Below, one piece after another: positions 46,161-50,912 of a stretch of 50,912 nt of DNA. The position numbers were made by a program, and so were the translations under genes. Source of the stretch: Pseudocitrobacter vendiensis. GTDB taxonomy: Bacteria; Pseudomonadota; Gammaproteobacteria; Enterobacterales; Enterobacteriaceae. The number at the start of each line of letters is the position of its first letter. Within the stretch, counting starts at the first letter, position 1. The stretch covers positions 1-50,912 of the forward strand of contig NZ_CALSBS010000029.1 in assembly GCF_943590815.1 (NCBI RefSeq), read 5' to 3'. Under the pieces are notes generated by a model. That model had not been told where the DNA came from and searched no databases. It saw only the letters and a program-made list of their open reading frames with translations.

Positions 46161-46175
46161 TGCTGCAACACTATT

Positions 46176-46539
46176 GGGGCTGATTCTGGATTCGACGGGA
46201 TTTGCGAAACCCAAGGTGCATGCCGAGGGGCGGTTTGCCTCGTAAAAAGCCGCAAAAAAATAGTCGCAAACGACGAAAACTACGCTTTAGCAGCTTAATA
46301 ACCTGCTCTGAGCCCTCTCTCCCTAGCTTCCGCTCTTAAGACGGGGATCAAAGAGAGGTCAAACCCAAAAGAGATCGCGTGGAAGCCCTGCCTGGGGTTG
46401 AAGCGTTAAAACTAATCAGGCTAGTTCGTTAGTGGCGTGTCTGTCCGCAGCTGGCGTGCGAATGTAAAGACTGACTAAGCATGTAGTGCCGAGGATGTAG
46501 GAATTTCGGACGCGGGTTCAACTCCCGCCAGCTCCACCA
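46176..46539 (+). ncRNA. ssrA: tmRNA (10Sa RNA)
   Basis: The 364-base gene starts GGGGCTGATTCTGGATTCGA and ends in a tRNA-like part with GGTTCAACTCCCGCC and GCTCCACCA; the encoded CCA is at 46537-46539. The acceptor arms GGGGCTG and CAGCTCC pair. The tag reading frame at 46266-46295 encodes ANDENYALAA, followed by two stop codons; with the alanine from the charged tmRNA this gives the usual proteolysis tag. It works with SmpB to free stalled ribosomes. The 3' end also serves as an integration site for P4-type elements, and a broken integrase gene lies 203 bp downstream. Confidence 0.98.
46516..46539 (+). other. Candidate attL core (3' end of ssrA)
   Basis: The T-arm/acceptor end of ssrA (GTTCAACTCCCGCCAGCTCC then ACCA) is the known target of many P4-family integrases, and such a gene follows directly. 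No second copy was found in the rest of the window, so attR is either outside or lost. The call rests on position and family knowledge, not on a visible repeat. Confidence 0.4.
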
Positions 46540-46585
46540 AAATTCTCCATCGGTGATTACCAGAGTCATCCGATGAAGTCCTAAG

Positions 46586-46618
46586 AGCCCGCACGGCGCA
46601 AGCCCTGCGGGCTTTTTT
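46586..46618 (+). terminator. ssrA terminator
   Basis: AGCCCGCA (46586-46593) and TGCGGGCT (46606-46613) pair, followed by a T tract to 46618. It lies 47 bp after the mature end of tmRNA. Confidence 0.92.
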
Positions 46619-46685
46619 GCGCCTTCAATTTGTCCCGCGAAGTCCGAAGAAAACTAATTAAATCCGAACCTTTTAGGCCCATTGA

Positions 46686-46724
46686 TAGGCCCAACGAAAA
46701 GCTCTATTGTTTTCGTTGGGCCTA
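46686..46724. repeat. 15-bp perfect inverted repeat upstream of the integrase
   Basis: TAGGCCCAACGAAAA (46686-46700) and TTTTCGTTGGGCCTA (46710-46724) are exact inverted copies around a 9-base spacer, ending 18 bp before the integrase ATG. A further partial copy of the arm (TTTAGGCCCA, 46670-46679) precedes it. It could be an operator for the integrase or an excisionase, or a leader hairpin limiting its translation. Confidence 0.8.
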
Positions 46725-46742
46725 AACGCAGGGAGACTCCCC

Positions 46743-47951
46743 ATGGCAAGAAAAACCAAGCCGTTAACCGATACGGAAATCAAAGCCGCCAAACCTAAAG
46801 ATGCCGATTACTAGCTGTATGATGGTGATGGGCTTACTCTGCTAATCAAGTCCAGCGGCAGTAAGCTCAGGCAATTCCGTTACTATCGGCCTCTAACCAA
46901 GCAGAGAACCAAACAGAGCTTCGGAGCCTACACTGCCGTCTCGCTTTCTGATGCACGTAAACTCAGAGCCGAATATAAAGTTTTATTGGCGAAAAACATT
47001 GATCCGCAGGAGCATCAGAAAGAACAGATCAGAAATTCACAAGAGGCCAAAACCAACACTTTCTTGTTAGTCGCCGAACGTTGGTGGAATGTGAAGAAAG
47101 CCAGCGTAACAGAGGACTATGCCGACGATATCTGGCGCTCGCTTGAGAGAGATGTTTTCCCGGCAATCGGTGATATCAGTGTCACTGAGATTAAGGCTCA
47201 TACTCTGGTTAAAGCAATTCAGCCGGTTCAGGCAAGAGGTGCATTAGAGACTGTTCGCCGCCTTTGTCAGCGTATTAACGAAGTCATGATTTATGCGCAG
47301 AACACAGGCTTGATTGATGCAGTTCCCAGTGTAAATATCGGAAAAGCGTTCGAGAAACCGCAGAAGAAAAACATGCCTGGTATCCGCCCGGATCAACTAC
47401 CACAACTAATGCAGACTATGCGCACGGCAAGTAGCAGCCTGTCCACACGATGCCTGTTCATGTGGCAGCTTCTCACCATCACCCGCCCTGCCGAAGCTGC
47501 TGAAGCTCGATGGGATGAGATCGATTTTGATGCTAGCGAGTGGAAAACTCCAGCAGCTCGAATGAAGATGAATCGGGACCATACAGTTCCATTATCTGAT
47601 GGAGCTCTCACTATTCTGGAATTGATGAAGTCACTCAGTGGTGGCCGGAAGCTTATCTTTCCCAGTCGCATCAAACCAACCCAGCCGATGAATAGTCAAA
47701 CAGTGAATGCAGCGCTCAAACGTGTCGGCTTAGGAGGCGTACTCGTATCACACGGTTTACGTTCTATCGCTAGTACGGCACTCAATGAGGAAGGATTTCC
47801 GCCTGATGTTATTGAAGCAGCATTGGCTCCTGTTGACAAAAATGAGGTACCTCGAGCTTACAACCGCAGTGACTATCTTGAGCAACGGCGACCTATGATA
47901 ATATCAACTTTCATCCATAACGTGTATCAACTCAGATCTGAACTGTATTAG
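46743..47951 (+). pseudogene. P4-type tyrosine integrase, amber-interrupted
   Basis: The frame from ATG 46743 (GGGAGA ribosome site) encodes a P4/CP4-57-type phage integrase of 402 codons. Codon 24 is TAG (46812-46814), in the context DADY*LYDGDGL where relatives often have Gln; a single C-to-T change explains it. The stop cuts the N-terminal arm-binding domain (about 1-90). The core-binding domain (about 105-200) and catalytic domain (about 210-390) follow, with Arg in ITRPAEA, HGLR, and the nucleophilic Tyr in RAYNRSDY. The usual His of the third box reads Pro (ALAPVDKNEV). The C-terminal tail after LEQRRPM does not look like typical relatives. A TTG at 46986 could start a 321-residue fragment. 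Confidence 0.85.
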
Positions 47952-48053
47952 CTCAGACTTAATCTGACGGTTTCACTGACAATACATAATCAAGTCTGAT
48001 AGTCAGCTTTGAGCGAGAAGCTGACATTCCTACCTTAGGCTTGCTTACGTAAG
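47932..48053. repeat. Cluster of short inverted repeats after the integrase
   Basis: Several small palindromes follow each other: TCAGATCTGA (47932-47941, inside the last integrase codons), TCAGA-CTTAA-TCTGA (47953-47967), GTCAGCTT/AAGCTGAC (48002-48009 with 48018-48025, 8-base loop) and CTTACGTAAG (48044-48053). CTCAGA recurs and its complement occurs in AAGTCTGA (47992-47999). The 8-bp stem could be a terminator without a T tract; the TCAGA motifs could be binding sites of an integrase or regulator. No function is proven. Confidence 0.5.
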
Positions 48054-48069
48054 TAAGGGGGGAACTGGT

Positions 48070-48288
48070 ATGAAAAATATTGTTCCAGAAAAACTCTATG
48101 AAAGAACATCCACACAAGTTCATACCTTTTTATCCAGTCGCTCCATTAGAATTGATAACTATAATTTAAATTGGCAAACCATAAATATGGGTTGCTGTAA
48201 CCGCCACTGTAGAGAGCCGGTGACTGAACGTGAGATGATTGCATATGCAAGTAAGATACGGCGACGCCAATATTGCTCTGCGGCGTAA
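48070..48288 (+). CDS. Small hypothetical ORF overlapping the FadL-like gene end
   Basis: A 72-codon frame with an AAGGGGGGAAC ribosome site seven bases before its ATG. Its first 25 codons (MKNIVPEKLYERTSTQVHTF...) lie in otherwise empty DNA; the remaining 47 run antisense through the 3' end of the FadL-like gene. I do not recognise it. The good ribosome site suggests the N-terminal part once belonged to a real gene whose downstream part was lost at an island junction, leaving a chance read-in. It may equally be noise. Confidence 0.25.
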   Translation: MKNIVPEKLYERTSTQVHTFLSSRSIRIDNYNLNWQTINMGCCNRHCREPVTEREMIAYASKIRRRQYCSAA

Positions 48289-49333
48289 TCTGATACTGTG
48301 CTCCTGTGGCAAAACGCCATTCATCGCCAGTTGGTAATGTGAGTGCAACATTACTTTGAGAGTTATATATGGTGCTGTCATATGCAACACCTGCGTTGAG
48401 GCGCCATTGTTCAGAAGGGCGATACTGAACTCCAAGAGCGGTATGCCAGGAATCCTTCAGTCGGCTCTTTTTATCCAGTTCCTGGCCTGTCACCGTAATC
48501 TGTGGGGCGCCAAACTGGCTCCAGTCTTGCCAACCAAGATCGCCCATGACCGACCATTGTTTATTAATATCATGCACCAGGCTTAACATTATTTGCTGAG
48601 GTGCGCGTACTTGCGCTGAGACAGGAAGCTCATACTCAACGTTAGGTAAATTTGGGAAGCGAGCTTTACCATCAATATCAAAATCGTATTCGGTCTTACT
48701 TGTCCATGCGATACCCACCCGAGTCAGATCGGTCAGTTGCATAAGCAAGCCCAGGCGATAGCTCATTGCCCAGTCGTGATCCTTTTCCTTTTCATCGTTA
48801 TCATCAATATTACGTGTTAATGACAGGAACCCGTAGTTTATATTTACCGAACCACCGACAGACACTCTGTCGCTTAATTTGTAAGCCAATGAAGGACTGA
48901 GCGTCATCGCAACCATGGTACTTTTCTTGATCAACCTGTCCCCTGCCCAGTTACCAAAATCAATCCCCAGACCGTAGTTGCCGTAAAGCCCCATACCTGC
49001 ATAGAAATCATCATTGAGTTTCTGCGCATAGAACGCACTGGCATTCGGGAAAAAGCCCATGATATCCCCGGGGCTCTTGCGTCCTGACTCATTGTCCAGT
49101 GAATACGACACATCGCCATCCATAGCCTGGATTCCTCCCGTAAACATATGGTCTGGCAACCGGGTCATCCCTGCGGGGTTGGTTACAATGGTAGACGCAT
49201 CCTGCGCGCGTGCGGCCTGTCCAGCACCTGCAAGAGCTGTATCTTCTGTGCCAATTTCATAGAAGTAGAGTGCGCTCGCCTGGGTGGTCTGTGAAATAAC
49301 AAGCCCAAAGCAAACCAGTATCAATTTTTTCAT
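48146..49333 (-). CDS. FadL/OmpP1-family outer membrane protein
   Basis: A 395-residue outer membrane beta-barrel of the FadL/OmpP1/TodX family, which carry hydrophobic compounds such as long-chain fatty acids or aromatics across the outer membrane. The signal peptide ends at TTQASA. The N-terminal hatch has the family pattern GAGQAARAQDASTIVTNPAG, with the conserved NPAG. The barrel ends in Phe (YSYQF), the BAM recognition signal. It is shorter than E. coli FadL (446 with signal) and is not that protein. It lies 69 bp after the channel gene on the same strand, perhaps as one transcript. Confidence 0.85.
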   Translation of the reverse strand: MKKLILVCFGLVISQTTQASALYFYEIGTEDTALAGAGQAARAQDASTIVTNPAGMTRLPDHMFTGGIQAMDGDVSYSLDNESGRKSPGDIMGFFPNASAFYAQKLNDDFYAGMGLYGNYGLGIDFGNWAGDRLIKKSTMVAMTLSPSLAYKLSDRVSVGGSVNINYGFLSLTRNIDDNDEKEKDHDWAMSYRLGLLMQLTDLTRVGIAWTSKTEYDFDIDGKARFPNLPNVEYELPVSAQVRAPQQIMLSLVHDINKQWSVMGDLGWQDWSQFGAPQITVTGQELDKKSRLKDSWHTALGVQYRPSEQWRLNAGVAYDSTIYNSQSNVALTLPTGDEWRFATGAQYQITPQSNIGVAVSYLHMQSSHVQSPALYSGGYSNPYLWFANLNYSYQF

Positions 49334-49402
49334 GTATCACCTATCAATTTACATTACGAAATGCTGTTCCCTTGTCGAAAGGCTGAAATCAATTATGCCT
49401 TT

Positions 49403-50912
49403 TCATTTTTTATTGCCATCAGGAGGAACAGCTGGAGCCGAGTACCAATTCTCTTTTGCAACAGTGACGGAACCCTCAGGTTGCATGACAAAATTCGGCG
49501 ACATAATTTGCACGTTGAACTCGTTAAACACATCCTGAATATGGCTATGAAGTTCGTTGCGTGCTGCTGCTAATGATTGACCGGGTATCAGGCGTACCTG
49601 TAATTCATAGGCGATGTACCAGTCCATCAAACTAAGCTGACGTACCAGCGGAGGTTGATCCTGGTCGATTCCCAGTGCTCGCCTGGCGGCAAGCTCTAGC
49701 ATGGCATGCACCTGCCGCCAGGGCGTGTCATAACCGATAGTCACGCTAACCGTAAGATTGATGCCGCCGCCATCATTCTGTGCGCTCAGGTTGGTAATTT
49801 TGCCACTCACTACTACCGCATTCGGCACCGTGACCACGTAATTTTCGCGGGTAATTATTTTGGTGGCCAGCATGCCAATTTCACTCACCAGCCCTTCGTT
49901 ATCGGCCACGCGAATCACATCCCCTTTTCGTAACGCGCGGGAATAAATCAGCACAAGCCCGCTCATCGCGTGGTTCATCACCCCGGCAGAACCCAGGGTC
50001 AGCATCAGACCAAAAAAGACGCTGATACCTTTAAACGCTAATGAATTGGCTCCTGGCAGGAAGGGATATGCCGCAGAGAGCGCAAAAAGCCAGACCACCA
50101 CAGAGATGAGTTTACGGGTTGCACCAACCGTTTCCGGATGAATACCTGGTAGTTGTAAACGCCCTTCCGCCACCTGGTTAAGTACGGCTTTAAGCAATTT
50201 CAAAATAAATGCAGTGAGAAGGAAAATAATCAGCACGATCATTAACCCTGGCAGGGCAGAAACCATTGAGATCGCAATCTCCTGGAGGACACGCACGGAC
50301 CAATCCCCCAGGGAGGCCCCCCAGACGCGAGTCCAGGGAAACAGGCTGAATGCCCAGCTCAACCAAACATAGAGCGCCATGATGCCAAGTAAAATGGTCA
50401 ATAGCGCATAAAGTCGCGTTTCGATAGCGCCAATGAAGCGTCGCCAGCTCTGGGGGATCCAGCTTCTGTTCTCCAGAATCCGACGCCGATACAGGCGTTT
50501 TACCCAGCGCCATGACCGATAAGATCCATACCAAAATGCGACCAGGGCAAGCAAACCAGCCGTAGATTTCACCGCAGAAAGCGCCAACCATCGACTATTA
50601 TACTGGTCACGTAATGCCGTTCTCTGTGCCTCCATTCGCGCCAGGACTCGATTCGCAGCCTGATCAAGCGTGAGATCGTCCCCCTCATCAAGATCGCCCT
50701 GGGCCAATAGCATCACAGGCTTGTCGTTCATCACAATGAGTTTGCCGGGTTGGTTATAACGTATGACTGGCACAAGTTTAAGCGGCTCCTGAACGTCCTC
50801 CTGGGTGAAATTTCGCAGTGTATTTCTAATACGTAAAACCCGTTCTTCCGGAGTCGTAAGGCCAAATTTAGCCTGTAGCATGACGATCGGCTGATGGAAG
50901 ATATATACCGTA
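49403..50912 (-). CDS. MscS-family mechanosensitive channel (5' end outside window)
   Basis: The frame is open to the right edge without a stop, so the ATG at 50881 is probably internal and the gene is partial here (at least 502 codons). The N-terminal part resembles the periplasmic domain of large MscS relatives (TTPEERVLRIRNTL). Membrane helices follow at about 103-125, 158-182, 205-235 and 262-290 (counted from 50881). The MscS pore and beta domain have LTLGSAGVMNHAMSGLVLIY and the conserved KGDVIRVADNEGLVSEIG and TVPNAVVVSGKITNLS. The C-terminal domain ends near NVQIMSP. It would release osmolytes on hypo-osmotic shock. No exact E. coli paralogue is assigned. Confidence 0.85.
   Translation of the reverse strand, partial: TVYIFHQPIVMLQAKFGLTTPEERVLRIRNTLRNFTQEDVQEPLKLVPVIRYNQPGKLIVMNDKPVMLLAQGDLDEGDDLTLDQAANRVLARMEAQRTALRDQYNSRWLALSAVKSTAGLLALVAFWYGSYRSWRWVKRLYRRRILENRSWIPQSWRRFIGAIETRLYALLTILLGIMALYVWLSWAFSLFPWTRVWGASLGDWSVRVLQEIAISMVSALPGLMIVLIIFLLTAFILKLLKAVLNQVAEGRLQLPGIHPETVGATRKLISVVVWLFALSAAYPFLPGANSLAFKGISVFFGLMLTLGSAGVMNHAMSGLVLIYSRALRKGDVIRVADNEGLVSEIGMLATKIITRENYVVTVPNAVVVSGKITNLSAQNDGGGINLTVSVTIGYDTPWRQVHAMLELAARRALGIDQDQPPLVRQLSLMDWYIAYELQVRLIPGQSLAAARNELHSHIQDVFNEFNVQIMSPNFVMQPEGSVTVAKENWYSAPAVPPDGNKK

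Noticed and set aside
46540-50912. Second copy of the ssrA 3' end (attR)
   Set aside because: No repeat of CCCGCCAGCTCCACCA was found by eye to the right of ssrA inside the window.

Overview
This window is a chromosomal segment of a member of the Enterobacteriaceae. Almost every gene from 277 to 28701 is recognisable as an orthologue of an Escherichia coli K-12 gene, and in nearly the same order: clpB, pgeF, rluD, bamD, raiA, pheL, pheA, tyrA, aroF, yfiR, dgcN, yfiB, rplS, trmD, rimM, rpsP, ffh, ypjD, yfjD, grpE, nadK, recN, bamE, rnfH, ratA, smpB. Differences from K-12 point to a Citrobacter/Enterobacter/Salmonella-like relative rather than E. coli: no yfiL, extra genes inside the conserved block, and a Salmonella-type bap locus. 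The genus cannot be fixed from this sequence alone.

Layout. Positions 1-276 hold the tandem P1 and P2 promoters of an rRNA operon transcribed off the left edge. Next come clpB (sigma-32 promoter), pgeF and rluD on the minus strand, and bamD and raiA (probable CRP class II promoter) on the plus strand. The aromatic amino acid block follows: the attenuated pheL-pheA operon faces the TyrR-box-controlled aroF-tyrA operon, with an SMP-30/gluconolactonase gene inserted between them. Then come the YfiR-DgcN-YfiB cyclic-di-GMP module, a PepSY/DUF2946 membrane pair with Met/His-rich loops, the rpsP-rimM-trmD-rplS operon, ffh with an ERIC element against its stop codon, ypjD-yfjD, a GAF-EAL phosphodiesterase gene, grpE/nadK (divergent, second sigma-32 promoter), recN (three LexA boxes), bamE, ratA-rnfH and smpB.

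From 28.7 to 46.1 kb a four-gene locus separates smpB from its RNA partner ssrA. It encodes a giant BapA-like type I secreted adhesin (3897 residues, about 29 Ig-like repeats) followed by a TolC-like outer membrane protein, an ABC exporter and an HlyD-type adaptor. This is the arrangement of the Salmonella bapABCD locus. An AT-rich leader of about 800 bases precedes it. The tmRNA gene follows at 46.2 kb. Its 3' end is a classic integration site, and a P4-type integrase gene lies directly downstream, broken by an amber codon at codon 24. Beyond it are a patch rich in short inverted repeats, a FadL-family outer membrane protein gene and an MscS-family channel gene that runs off the right edge. 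The last two may be cargo of an old ssrA-inserted island.

Working together: two chaperone genes (clpB, grpE) share the heat-shock signal. The window carries both halves of trans-translation (smpB, ssrA) and two BAM lipoproteins (bamD, bamE). It also combines a c-di-GMP synthase with periplasmic control, a c-di-GMP phosphodiesterase and a biofilm-type adhesin with its exporter. Linking those last three functionally is an inference. I found no CRISPR array, no intact prophage and no convincing new defence system. The most unusual items are the adhesin architecture, the decayed integrase region, the SMP-30 gene without an obvious promoter, and the Met/His-rich PepSY/DUF2946 pair.
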